The notes below the pieces were generated by a model. It did not search any database. It saw nothing but the letters and a program-made list of their open reading frames with translations, and was not told the origin of the DNA. Positions 29,613 to 38,319 of a stretch of DNA of 64,000 nt are shown piece by piece. The stretch is from Pacificimonas aurantium (GTDB taxonomy: Bacteria; Pseudomonadota; Alphaproteobacteria; Sphingomonadales; Sphingomonadaceae). The translations under genes and the position numbers were made by a program. Positions within the stretch are counted from its first letter, which is position 1. Every line of letters starts with the position of its first letter. Location of the stretch: positions 1,116,001 to 1,180,000 of the forward strand of contig NZ_JAGSGB010000001.1 of the NCBI RefSeq assembly GCF_020092905.1, in the 5' to 3' direction.

Positions 29613-30935
29613 CTATTCGGCGTCGGTGTGCCGGCGCCCGATGGCCAGCAGCATCGCGGCCAGCGCCGCTGCCAGCTGCACGGTGCGGCCTGCGTGCAGC
29701 ACGCCGTCGAGCATCGCCATGATGAGCAGGGTATTCAGCGCGAGGAACAGCGGCATCGCCCAGTTGTCCCGCCGCACGGCCATGGCTGCGCCGCTCCACA
29801 TGCGGACGGCCAGATATCCTGCCGCCAGCGCTGCGGGCAGGCCCCAGCTCAGCGCGGCCTGCAGCACGATGTTGTGCGGCTGGAAATGGTGATACCCGAA
29901 CGGTTTCAGCAGCCACAGCGCGGCGTTTTCGCCATGGCCGAGCAGCGGGGCGTCGCCGATCAGGCCAGCCGTCAGCATCCATAGCTGCGTCCGGCCCGCC
30001 GAGATTTCTCCTTCGGGCGACGCTGCGGCGATGCCCAATATGCGCTCGATACCGAAAGCGGGATGCTCGGGAACCCACAGGGTTGAGGCAAGGGCGCCCA
30101 GAAGAATCGCGCCGCAGGCCGCAAGAACGCCCCGCGCCTTCAAGTTCGTGCGGCATAGAAAGACGGTCGGGACCGCGCCAGCAACGAAAGCCAGCACGCC
30201 GGACCGCGTGCCGCTGAAGCATAGCAGCGCCGATGCCACGAGCAGCCCCGCAAAGGCGATGGCGGCCTCCGGTCTGCGCTCGGCGCCCAGCGAGAGGTAG
30301 CCGGCGAGCAGGCCCATGGCCGCCGCCGCGGTGAAGCCGAGCTGGCGCGCGCTCATGAAGCCGGGAAGCATTGTGTCCCAAGGAAGGTCGGAGCCGCGAA
30401 GTACGCTGGCCGGAAGCGCGGCGATATGCACCGCCGTCAGCGCCGCCAGCAGAAGGACACCGCAGGCAACCCCGGCTGCGGCCCGGGACATCGAATGCCG
30501 GGTCATGGCCTTCGCCGCTTCGAACACGGCCAGGCCGAACAGGCCATGGACGACCCACAGCAGCACGCGGACCAGCGAGAAGGCCGGCTGCTGCGAGACG
30601 AAGACCGATGACACCCAGAACAGCGCCAGAAAGACACCGAGCGCAATCCCGTCCGCCCTGCCGAGGTCCCACAGCGGTCGCAGCACCGACCGGCCGCGCC
30701 GCCGCATATAGACGATGAAAGCTACCTCTGCCGCGGCGAACAGGAAGTCGTTGATGTACGCGAAAGTGGCAAGCCCCCCGCCCATCTGGTTCCAGGGCAC
30801 CGGGAACATCAAAGCGGCCAGCGCTGGCAGCGCGGCAAGCAGAACCAGCAGCAGGGCGAGCGGTGAGGGCGCGTGCAGCCTCGCGCCGGACCGCACCGGC
30901 GCGGCGGAAAAAGCGGGGCGGCTGCTGCTCGTCAT
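29613..30935 (-). CDS. O-antigen ligase/polymerase-family membrane protein
   Basis: A 440-residue protein with about eleven membrane helices and one large periplasmic loop. The loop region GRTQLWMLTAGLIGDAPLLG and the following GHGENAALWLL and FQPHNIVLQAALSWG match the Wzy_C/WaaL signature, in which conserved Arg and His residues catalyse sugar transfer. It could ligate O-antigen to lipid A-core, polymerise a polysaccharide or glycosylate a protein: these functions cannot be separated by sequence alone. It is convergent with atpC and divergent from the GT2-GtrA gene. Confidence 0.85.
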   Translation of the reverse strand: MTSSSRPAFSAAPVRSGARLHAPSPLALLLVLLAALPALAALMFPVPWNQMGGGLATFAYINDFLFAAAEVAFIVYMRRRGRSVLRPLWDLGRADGIALGVFLALFWVSSVFVSQQPAFSLVRVLLWVVHGLFGLAVFEAAKAMTRHSMSRAAAGVACGVLLLAALTAVHIAALPASVLRGSDLPWDTMLPGFMSARQLGFTAAAAMGLLAGYLSLGAERRPEAAIAFAGLLVASALLCFSGTRSGVLAFVAGAVPTVFLCRTNLKARGVLAACGAILLGALASTLWVPEHPAFGIERILGIAAASPEGEISAGRTQLWMLTAGLIGDAPLLGHGENAALWLLKPFGYHHFQPHNIVLQAALSWGLPAALAAGYLAVRMWSGAAMAVRRDNWAMPLFLALNTLLIMAMLDGVLHAGRTVQLAAALAAMLLAIGRRHTDAE

Positions 30936-31032
30936 GCTTTCCGCCTAACCAGACAGGATTAACGAACCGTTCGGACGGCTGGCGGAAAGCCTTTCTTTAC
31001 TTCGGCCGTTTACCACGCCTGCCATCACCGAT

Positions 31033-32178
31033 GTGGGGGCCGCGATCGTGCAGCAGGCAATACTGGAAACATTTCGGCACGTCGAAAACAGGCCGCTCGA
31101 GCTCGCGGTCGTTGTCCCCGTGCTCAACGAGCATGACAATGTCGGGCCGCTCCTCGAAAAACTGTCCATCGCACTTGCGGGCATCGAGTTCGAAGTCATT
31201 TTCGTCGACGACGGCTCCGGAGACGGCACCCCCGAGCGGGTGGAGGCCATCGCCGCCACCGACCGGCGCGTCCGCCTGCTGCGGCGCATCGGGCGGCGCG
31301 GGCTCTCGTCCGCAGTGGTCGAGGGGTTCCTTTCGACCGTGGCGCAGGTCGTGGCGGTCATCGACGGCGACCTGCAACATGACGAAACGGTGCTTCCGGG
31401 GCTCTACCGGGCGATTGCCGAGGACGGGTACGAACTTGCCGTCGGAACGCGCTATGCGGAGGGCGGCGGCACGGGCGACTGGGACCGCGCCCGCGAGCGC
31501 ATCAGCCGCCTTGCCACCCGTCTCGCCGCTCCCGTGACGAAGACGCTCCTGTCCGATCCGATGTCGGGCTTCTTCGCGGCCAAACGTGCGGTCGTTCTCG
31601 AAGCCGCGAGCGACCTCTCGTCGGTTGGTTACAAGATTCTTCTCGACCTCGTTGCCTCGCATCCCCGCCGCCTGACACTAAAGGAAGTGCCCTACGAGTT
31701 TCGTTCACGCACGGCCGGGGAGTCGAAGCTGGATAGCGCGGTGGCGCTCGAATATTTCGAACTTCTGCTCGACAAGCTTGTCGGGCGGTTCGTGCCGGTC
31801 AAATTCCTTATGTTCGGCGCGGTGGGGGCGCTGGGGCTGCTCGTCCATCTCTGTGTACTCGGCGTGGCGCTGAATGCGGCCGGCCTGGGGTTTGCCGCAG
31901 CGCAGACCCTCGCCGTCCTCACCGCGATGACGTTCAACTATGCGCTGAACAATGCCTTCACCTACCGGGATAGGCGCCTGTCCGGCTTCGCCTGGTGGCG
32001 CGGCCTGGCAAGCTTCGCGCTGGTCTGCAGCGCCGGGGCGGCAGCGAATGTCGGTGTCGCCGGATTCGTGTTCGGGGAGCAGGGCGCCGACTGGTGGCTG
32101 GCCGGAGCGCTCGGCGCACTTGTGGGCGCGATCTGGAATTATGCGGTGACGTCCTGGCTCACCTGGTCGCGCCGTTAG
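31033..32178 (+). CDS. GT2 glycosyltransferase fused to a GtrA membrane domain
   Basis: A 381-residue fusion. Residues 20-250 are a GT-A fold of the dolichol/undecaprenyl-phosphate mannosyltransferase type, with VVPVLNE (28-33), VDDGSGDGTP (58-67) and the metal site DGDLQHD (111-117). Residues 255-381 are a four-helix GtrA domain, which in serotype conversion flips or holds a lipid-linked sugar. The fusion would make and present a polyprenyl-phosphate sugar for periplasmic transfer. The start is a GTG; a GTG five codons later is an alternative. The next gene, a GT-C enzyme, begins two bases after its stop. Confidence 0.9.
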   Translation: MGAAIVQQAILETFRHVENRPLELAVVVPVLNEHDNVGPLLEKLSIALAGIEFEVIFVDDGSGDGTPERVEAIAATDRRVRLLRRIGRRGLSSAVVEGFLSTVAQVVAVIDGDLQHDETVLPGLYRAIAEDGYELAVGTRYAEGGGTGDWDRARERISRLATRLAAPVTKTLLSDPMSGFFAAKRAVVLEAASDLSSVGYKILLDLVASHPRRLTLKEVPYEFRSRTAGESKLDSAVALEYFELLLDKLVGRFVPVKFLMFGAVGALGLLVHLCVLGVALNAAGLGFAAAQTLAVLTAMTFNYALNNAFTYRDRRLSGFAWWRGLASFALVCSAGAAANVGVAGFVFGEQGADWWLAGALGALVGAIWNYAVTSWLTWSRR

Positions 32179-32179
32179 C

Positions 32180-33643
32180 GTGAGCGTTTCGCTTAGGACT
32201 ATGCCCTCCGCTTTGCCGCGCATCGGCAGCGGCACGCTGGCATGCCTCGTCGTCGCGGCGGCGGCGCTCGTCATTCGCCTCCCGGCACTCGGCGATCCCA
32301 ACTATCATATGGACGAGCAGTTCTACCTGCTGTTCGGCGAGATGATGACGCAGGGGGCTCTGCCCTATGTCGATGTCTGGGACCGGAAGCCCGTTGGGCT
32401 TTTCCTCCTTTATGCCGTCTTTGCGCTGTTCGGAGACGGCCTCCTTGCCTACCAGCTCGGCGCGCTACTCGCCGCAGGCGGCACGGCGATGCTGATCTGC
32501 GCCGCCGCGATGCGCCGCACCGGCCCGGCGGTCGCCGCCGCGGCGGGCATCGTCTATCTGCTAGCGCTCGAATTCTTCATGGGCGGCGGCGGGCAGTCGC
32601 CGATCTTCTACAACCTGCCGGTGATGCTGGCCTTCCTCCTGCTCCTGCGAAGCTGCGAGCGTGAGGGGGAAACGGATATCTTTCCCGGTGCCGCTGCCAT
32701 GCTGCTGTGCGGTCTTGCCGTCGCCGTGAAGCCCACCGCCCTGTTCGAAGGGGCGGGGATCGGCCTCGGCTTTCTGTGGCTGTGGCACCGACGCGGCGTC
32801 GGCTTCCGGCCCTTGCTGCAGCGGGTCTTCTGGTTCGCCCTTTGCGGCGGCGGCCCCTCGCTTGCGGGCGCCGCGCTCATGTACGCGCTCGGCGCCGGGC
32901 CGGCCTACATCCAGGCTGCCTTCATTTCGGTCTTCGAGCGCACCGCGGAGGGCTCGCTTGGCTGGCCGCAGGCGCGCAAGATGCTGATCCTGCTCTCGCC
33001 GCTGATGGCGCCGACGCTGCTCTTCTGCGCTCTCGGAAAGGCGCGCGCGCCGCTGGCTTTCTATGTCGTCGGCGCGTTTGCCGGCTTCTTCGTCGTCCCG
33101 AATTTCTTCGTTCACTACGCGCTTCCCCTGCTGCCGCCCTTCATCCTCGCAGCCGTTTGGATGTTCCGGTCTGACCGGCTGAGGGGTGTATATCTGGCGG
33201 TCCTCGCCCTCATGCTGGCGGTCCCCGGCCAGAGGCTCTCGGCCGAGCCTCATTTGCGCTCAAAGGAGACGACGGCCGCACTGGCGCGAACGGTCGGCGC
33301 GCATCTCGATGGGGGATGCCTCTATGTCTATGACGGACCAGTCAGCCTCTACCGGGAAACGGGCGCCTGTAAGGTAACGCCATACCTCTTTCCTGAACAT
33401 CTGAACTTCGCGCGCGAACGCTTTGCCTTGCCTCAACCTGCCGACGAGGCGATGCGCGGAGCTCTGGCGGCGCGGCCCGCGGTGATCGTCACCCGGCCCC
33501 GGCCAATCGTGCCCGCGCCCAACCGGCAGAACTTCGCCCTGCTGAGCGAGGAACTGGAGCGCAGCTACGAGCCGGTCGCCACGCTTCCCGAAACGACGGT
33601 CGAGGGGGAACGCGACGTCATCATCTGGGCTTTGAAGCGCTAG
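32180..33643 (+). CDS. GT-C family membrane glycosyltransferase (GT39/ArnT-like)
   Basis: A 487-residue polytopic protein with about twelve helices. The first periplasmic loop holds the acidic pair in NYHMDEQFY, as in GT39/GT83 enzymes that use polyprenyl-phosphate sugars, and YVDVWDRKPVGLFLLY is typical of the family. A soluble domain occupies the last 110 residues. It probably transfers the sugar made by the upstream GT2-GtrA protein to a lipid, glycan or protein in the periplasm (inference). The start may be GTG at 32180 or ATG at 32201. It overlaps the convergent methyltransferase by 4 nt. Confidence 0.82.
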   Translation: MSVSLRTMPSALPRIGSGTLACLVVAAAALVIRLPALGDPNYHMDEQFYLLFGEMMTQGALPYVDVWDRKPVGLFLLYAVFALFGDGLLAYQLGALLAAGGTAMLICAAAMRRTGPAVAAAAGIVYLLALEFFMGGGGQSPIFYNLPVMLAFLLLLRSCEREGETDIFPGAAAMLLCGLAVAVKPTALFEGAGIGLGFLWLWHRRGVGFRPLLQRVFWFALCGGGPSLAGAALMYALGAGPAYIQAAFISVFERTAEGSLGWPQARKMLILLSPLMAPTLLFCALGKARAPLAFYVVGAFAGFFVVPNFFVHYALPLLPPFILAAVWMFRSDRLRGVYLAVLALMLAVPGQRLSAEPHLRSKETTAALARTVGAHLDGGCLYVYDGPVSLYRETGACKVTPYLFPEHLNFARERFALPQPADEAMRGALAARPAVIVTRPRPIVPAPNRQNFALLSEELERSYEPVATLPETTVEGERDVIIWALKR

Positions 33644-34431
33644 GCTTTTCGCCTCAGGATCGAGGTATGGTCGGGATAGGGCTTTGCAAAGGCCGGTCCG
33701 AAATACCGCGTTTCGACCAGCGGGGCGGCTTCGATGGCGGGCCGGTAGCGGCGCCGGAAGCTGTCGTCGAACAGGACAAGGCCATCCGGTTTCAGGAAGG
33801 GGATGGCCTGGGTGAAGCAGGCCGCGCGCTCGCGTCCGTCGATGACGATCAGGTCGAACTGGCCTCCCGCTTCGGCGATGCTGAGCGCGAAGGGCCCGCC
33901 GCCCCGCTCCAGCCTGCGTACCAGAAGGTCGGTATTGCCATAGGGGGCAAGTTCGCGCTCGAGCGCCTCGGCCCAGTCCGCATGCGGCTCTGCGCTGTAG
34001 ACATGCGCGGCACGGCGCGCGAGCCAGACGGTACTGCTGCCGGACCCGAATTCGAAAACGCGCGCCTCGGACCGCGCGGAGAGAAAGCGGTCGACGGCAA
34101 GCGCGGCCTTGCGGTTCCACCACGGCACGTCCAGCTCGATCATGCGCGGCAGGTCGCAGATGGCGAGCTGGCTCGCAAAGAAGCGCGCCGCGCTGGCGAG
34201 CGGTGCGGCCGCTCCCTTCTCCAGCAGGCGCTTGCCGCGCTCCCGGTCGCCGTAGCGATAGGCGGCAGACACATAGGCGGACTTTGCCCGGTCGAAGGCT
34301 GAATCGCCCTCGCGCCGGTTCTCCAGATAAACGCTTAGGATCTGCTGTTCTCCTGCGGCGGGTCTTCGCCTTCGGTGCGCGCTGTGTGCGAGGCGTCTGC
34401 CCGTGTGCCGGGCCGGACATAGGGTGCCCAT
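33640..34431 (-). CDS. Class I SAM-dependent methyltransferase-like protein
   Basis: Up to 263 residues. The SAM-binding glycine motif is VFEFGSGSSTVWLARR, followed by VYSAEPHADWAEAL, FDLIVIDGRERAAC and LVLFDDSFR, a layout seen in FkbM-like and sugar-associated methyltransferases. No specific target can be named. The start is unclear. An ATG at 34431 would overlap the upstream hydrolase gene by 97 bases, and an in-frame GTG at 34272 has no strong ribosome site. An AGGAG lies near 34350 but without a normal start codon at the right distance. It is the last gene of the argH operon. Confidence 0.7.
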   Translation of the reverse strand: MGTLCPARHTGRRLAHSAHRRRRPAAGEQQILSVYLENRREGDSAFDRAKSAYVSAAYRYGDRERGKRLLEKGAAAPLASAARFFASQLAICDLPRMIELDVPWWNRKAALAVDRFLSARSEARVFEFGSGSSTVWLARRAAHVYSAEPHADWAEALERELAPYGNTDLLVRRLERGGGPFALSIAEAGGQFDLIVIDGRERAACFTQAIPFLKPDGLVLFDDSFRRRYRPAIEAAPLVETRYFGPAFAKPYPDHTSILRRKA

Positions 34432-35111
34432 TCGCCTTCCGGCTGGGCCAGCCGGTCCGCCGTCACGGCCAGCACTTCGGCAGACCAGACGAGGCCGATA
34501 TGCGTGCTCGAAACCTGCACGCTCTCATGCCGTGGCCCCTGGCCGATGTCCATGCAGTCATAGGCGACGATACCGTCCTCCCTGCTGTAGATCGCGGTGA
34601 CAGGCACGGGCGGCAGTTCCGACAGGTCCGTGTCGAACGGGATTTCGTCGACGGCATGATCGTTCAGCCGCTCATAGGTCTTCCAGGCATTGGTCGCGCG
34701 GAAGTTGCTGCAGGGCGTCCCGGCCGTGATGACCTGCCGCACGCAGTCGGGACGCCGCTTGGCGATCTCGCGCGCGAACAGCCCGCCGAGGCTCCAGCCG
34801 AACAGGCTGGCCTTGCGACCGGCTTCAGAGGTGATGCGTACAAGCTGTGAACGGATCTCCGACAGGGTATCGCGGCGCGGCCCAAGGTTTTGCCCCAGTT
34901 CCCAGCCATGTACCTCATAGCCGATCTCGCTGAGCCGGGAGCGGAGCAGGTAGGTCGTCGTGTCGGAGCCCAGCATCCCCGGATAAACGATTACGGGATG
35001 GCCGTCGCCGCGCGGCAGGCCGCTCGTCGTGTCACTGACAATGAACCGCGCCAGTTCTCCGACGCTGAACAACTCGCGCAGGTGCAGGGCGAGGGACGGC
35101 GGCTCGGCCAC
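34335..35111 (-). CDS. Alpha/beta hydrolase
   Basis: A 258-residue hydrolase-fold protein of the lipase/PGAP1-like kind, without a signal peptide. YPGMLGSD (44-50) forms the oxyanion region. The nucleophile is S107 in GWSLGG, the probable acid is in YSREDGIV, and the histidine is in SSTHIGLVW. It would hydrolyse an ester or thioester; the substrate is unknown. The GTG start overlaps the galU stop by one base, which fits translational coupling. The C-terminal tail (about 30 residues) is polar and likely disordered. Confidence 0.82.
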   Translation of the reverse strand: MAEPPSLALHLRELFSVGELARFIVSDTTSGLPRGDGHPVIVYPGMLGSDTTTYLLRSRLSEIGYEVHGWELGQNLGPRRDTLSEIRSQLVRITSEAGRKASLFGWSLGGLFAREIAKRRPDCVRQVITAGTPCSNFRATNAWKTYERLNDHAVDEIPFDTDLSELPPVPVTAIYSREDGIVAYDCMDIGQGPRHESVQVSSTHIGLVWSAEVLAVTADRLAQPEGEWAPYVRPGTRADASHTARTEGEDPPQENSRS

Positions 35112-35974
35112 TAGCCCAGTCTTTCCTTCGCAAAGCTGCGCACTGTGTCGGCCAGGTCTTCGCGTTCCAGCGCAAGCGCCAGCGTGGCGTTCACGAATCC
35201 GGCCTTGTCGCCGCAGTCATGGCGTTCGCCGTCAAAGGTAAAGGCGTGGAAGGGCTGGTTGCCGATCATCCGGGCCATCGCGTCGGTCAGCTGGATTTCG
35301 CCGCCCGCACCGGCTTCCTGGTCCTTCAGGATGCCCATGACTTCCGGCTGCAGGATATAGCGGCCGGGCAGCATCAGGTTGGAGGGGGCGTCCTCCGGCT
35401 TCGGCTTTTCGACGAGGCCCTTCACCTCGGTCAGCGCGCCGTCTGTCTTCCCGGGATCGACCACGCCATATTTGTAGGTTTCCGCCGGGTCGACTTCCAG
35501 CGCGCAGACCAGGTTTCCGCCCACTTCCTCATACGCGTTCATCATCTGCTTCAGGCAGCCCGGCTTCCCGACCAGCAGCTCGTCGGGAAGCAGGACGGCG
35601 AAGGGCTCGTGGCCGACCACGCTGCGGGCGCACCACACGGCGTGGCCCAGGCCCAGGGGCTCCTGCTGGCGGACATAGGCGATGCGGCCCGGCCCGATGC
35701 GAGAGCCCTGCAGCACGCTCAGGTCCTTGCCGCGCGTTTCCATCGTGTGTTCCAGCTCGAAGGCGATGTCGAAATGGTCCTCGATCGCCGTCTTTCCGCG
35801 TCCGGTCACGAAGACCAGCTGCTCGATACCGGCCTCCAGCGCCTCGTCGACGGCATATTGGATCAACGGTCGGTCGACGACGGGCAGCATCTCCTTCGGA
35901 ATGGCCTTGGTCGCGGGTAGAAACCGCGTGCCGAGCCCAGCGACGGGAAATACGGCCGTTCGTACCTGTTTCAT
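35111..35974 (-). CDS. galU: UTP-glucose-1-phosphate uridylyltransferase
   Basis: Makes UDP-glucose from UTP and glucose-1-phosphate, supplying envelope polysaccharide and galactose metabolism. The 287-residue protein has the nucleotide-binding start VAGLGTRFLPATKAIPKEML, with the signature LGTRF and P-K motifs. VDRPLIQYAVDEA, AVLLPDELLVG and VEKPKPEDAPSNL follow. The start overlaps the stop of the DUF4175 gene by four bases. It is the fifth gene of the argH-led operon, an unusual place for galU. Confidence 0.96.
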   Translation of the reverse strand: MKQVRTAVFPVAGLGTRFLPATKAIPKEMLPVVDRPLIQYAVDEALEAGIEQLVFVTGRGKTAIEDHFDIAFELEHTMETRGKDLSVLQGSRIGPGRIAYVRQQEPLGLGHAVWCARSVVGHEPFAVLLPDELLVGKPGCLKQMMNAYEEVGGNLVCALEVDPAETYKYGVVDPGKTDGALTEVKGLVEKPKPEDAPSNLMLPGRYILQPEVMGILKDQEAGAGGEIQLTDAMARMIGNQPFHAFTFDGERHDCGDKAGFVNATLALALEREDLADTVRSFAKERLG

Positions 35975-38319
35975 CGAAACCTCTTCAAAAGCCTGAGATA
36001 ATAGGATCGCTCTTCCTGACTACGCGACTGGTCGCGGGCGCGTTCCTCCAGCAGGGCGCGAATTTCCTGCACACGGCGTAGTCGCTGTTCGTCCGGCAGG
36101 TCCACCGATCCCTGTCCGAACCCGCGTCCGGGGCGGCCAAGCGGATCGACGCCGCTTCCGCTCTGACCCGGCTGCATCATGCCCCCCGCCGCCTGCTGCT
36201 GGGCTTGCTGCGCCTGTCGTTCCAGTTCCGCGGCCGCGCTCGCGAGCGCTTCCAGCGCTTCGCCCTGCCGCTGGCCGGCCTCTCCGGCCTCGCCTTCCGA
36301 CAGGGCCGCGGCGGCGGCCTGCATGGCGCTGCGTGCCTCGTCCAGCGCGTCCGGCGCCGCCGCCCCCGCCTCGGCCAGGCCCTGCTCGATCTGCGAGACG
36401 GCTTCGCTCAGCGCCTGCTGCCGTTCACCCAGCTCGGCGCTTCCATCTTCGCCCACGTTGATCGTCTGGCGGATCGCCTCGGCAATCGTCTCCTGCCTCA
36501 GTTCGCCCTGGTCGATCTCGGCCTGGCCCAGCCGTTCGGCAAGGTCGCGAAGCGCTTCGGCGCGGGCGGCGGCCTCCGGATCCGGGCTCGGCGCGGCGAA
36601 CTGGATCGATTCCATCAGTCCGCGCAGATTCTGCAGCGCTTCCATGGCGCCCTCGGTATCGCCTGCCGCCAGCCGGTCCTTCAGGTCCTCCATCATCGCT
36701 TGCAGGAAATCGCCGTCGACGTTGGACGCCAGGCCCTGCATCATTCCCGAAGGGGGCATTTCACCCGCCTCCAGCGCGGCATCGATCTGGCGGCGCATAT
36801 ATTCCGCCATGGCGCGTTCGATCTGCTCGGTCAGCGCCGCAAGCCGGTCGTCGTCTGCCGTCGCCGCCTCGCGCATCAGCTCGTCCATGGCTGAGCGCAG
36901 ATCTTCAAGCGCACGGCTCGCGCCGCCATCTTCTATGTCGACCGCGATATCCCAGAGCAGGTCGCCGACCTCCTCGATGGCGGCATCGCCCTCCGAGTAG
37001 ACGAGGCGTGCGCCGGCGCTGCGGAGCCCCGCATAAACGGCGAGATTTTCGTCATATCTCTCCGGCCGCGCCGCGATGGTGCCCAGCCGGCGCACCACGC
37101 GCTGCCGGTTCATGCCGCCGAAGAGCGCGCGCCGGACGGCGATGATCTCCTGCGCGGCTTCGTTCGTGAAGCTGCGCTCCGGCAGTGTCACGAGAAGCGG
37201 GGAGGACCGCCCGACATTGCCCGCGCCGTCGGTCGCGACCAAGGTCAGCCGCGCGTCCTCGCCCGCCCGCGGGTCGCGCGACAGTTCGGCGTAGGAGCTG
37301 CCCTCGCCGACGCGGGCGGCGTCGGTCAGCGGGTAAAGGCGGGGGCGGCCCCGTTCTCCGTCGACTTCGATGGCCAGGCGGGAAAGGCCGTGATCGTCCT
37401 CCAGCCGGTAACGGACGAGGAGGGCGCCCGAGGCATTCAGTTGCGGGGTGCCGTCAAACCGGATGACCGGCTCGCCATCGGCCGCGATGGAGATGTCGAG
37501 CGTCGCCAAAGTGCGGCCGTGCTGTACGATGTCCCATGTGCCGGCCCGGTCCGGCGTGATCTCTCCGTCGGCTGACAGGCCGGCGGGACCGTCTAGGACC
37601 CAGCCTCCGGGACCGTCCAGCGCCTCGACCTGCAGCGCTGTCCCGCGCAGCAGGCGCAGGGCCTGTCGGTCGCCGCCCGCCAGCGTGATCGTCACCGGCG
37701 CTGCCGCGGCATAGTCGGGCGGCGTCATGCGGACGCGAAACTCATATGCGGAAAGCGGTACCGGCCAAGGCGAGATCAGGCGGGCAAACCGGTCTGGCGC
37801 AGCGACCACGGAATAGACGCCCCCGGCTGCTGCGGCGACGGCAAGGACTGCGAGCGCGGCCAGCAGCCTTGGCCCGGGCCGGGCGCTGCCCAGGCGCAGG
37901 CGCAGGCGCACGCGCTGCGTCGCCGCCTCCGTCTGGGCACGAGTCCACAGCGCCGAGCCCGGCCCGCTAAGCTCCGTTGCAGGGCCATAGGCCTGCAGGC
38001 GCAGCAGGCCGCGGGGAACGTGGCTGTCGCGTTCCAGCCGGTTCAGCACATCGTTGAGGGCAGGCGGTTCGATCCTGATCGCAGCCCGGGCGAGCAGGGC
38101 GATGGTGAGGACGCAGCACAGCCCGAGCGCGGCGACGCGGACAGAGCCGGGAAACAGGTCGAACAGCCCGGTGAGAACCGCCGCCGCATAGCCCAGCCAC
38201 AGCGCCCCCAGCCAGGACAGTTCTGCCGGAATGGCGCGTTCGATCCACAAGAGTGCCGCGGCGGGGAGCAGCCGATGCCGGGCGGCAGGGGTCAGGCGGT
38301 GGACCGGCTGCGCCGTCAT
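35971..38319 (-). CDS. DUF4175/TIGR02302-family membrane protein
   Basis: A 782-residue protein with membrane segments in the first 170 residues (helices near 20-35, 42-80 and 150-170). A large extracytoplasmic region with beta-rich repeats (about 170-360) follows, then a long helical C-terminal region (about 380-750) very rich in Glu, Ala and Gln, including QAQQAQQQAAGGMMQPG. This architecture is the alphaproteobacterial TIGR02302/DUF4175 family, usually next to lysA and argH. The function is unknown; the location suggests envelope biogenesis. It overlaps lysA and galU by four bases each. Confidence 0.88.
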   Translation of the reverse strand: MTAQPVHRLTPAARHRLLPAAALLWIERAIPAELSWLGALWLGYAAAVLTGLFDLFPGSVRVAALGLCCVLTIALLARAAIRIEPPALNDVLNRLERDSHVPRGLLRLQAYGPATELSGPGSALWTRAQTEAATQRVRLRLRLGSARPGPRLLAALAVLAVAAAAGGVYSVVAAPDRFARLISPWPVPLSAYEFRVRMTPPDYAAAAPVTITLAGGDRQALRLLRGTALQVEALDGPGGWVLDGPAGLSADGEITPDRAGTWDIVQHGRTLATLDISIAADGEPVIRFDGTPQLNASGALLVRYRLEDDHGLSRLAIEVDGERGRPRLYPLTDAARVGEGSSYAELSRDPRAGEDARLTLVATDGAGNVGRSSPLLVTLPERSFTNEAAQEIIAVRRALFGGMNRQRVVRRLGTIAARPERYDENLAVYAGLRSAGARLVYSEGDAAIEEVGDLLWDIAVDIEDGGASRALEDLRSAMDELMREAATADDDRLAALTEQIERAMAEYMRRQIDAALEAGEMPPSGMMQGLASNVDGDFLQAMMEDLKDRLAAGDTEGAMEALQNLRGLMESIQFAAPSPDPEAAARAEALRDLAERLGQAEIDQGELRQETIAEAIRQTINVGEDGSAELGERQQALSEAVSQIEQGLAEAGAAAPDALDEARSAMQAAAAALSEGEAGEAGQRQGEALEALASAAAELERQAQQAQQQAAGGMMQPGQSGSGVDPLGRPGRGFGQGSVDLPDEQRLRRVQEIRALLEERARDQSRSQEERSYYLRLLKRFR

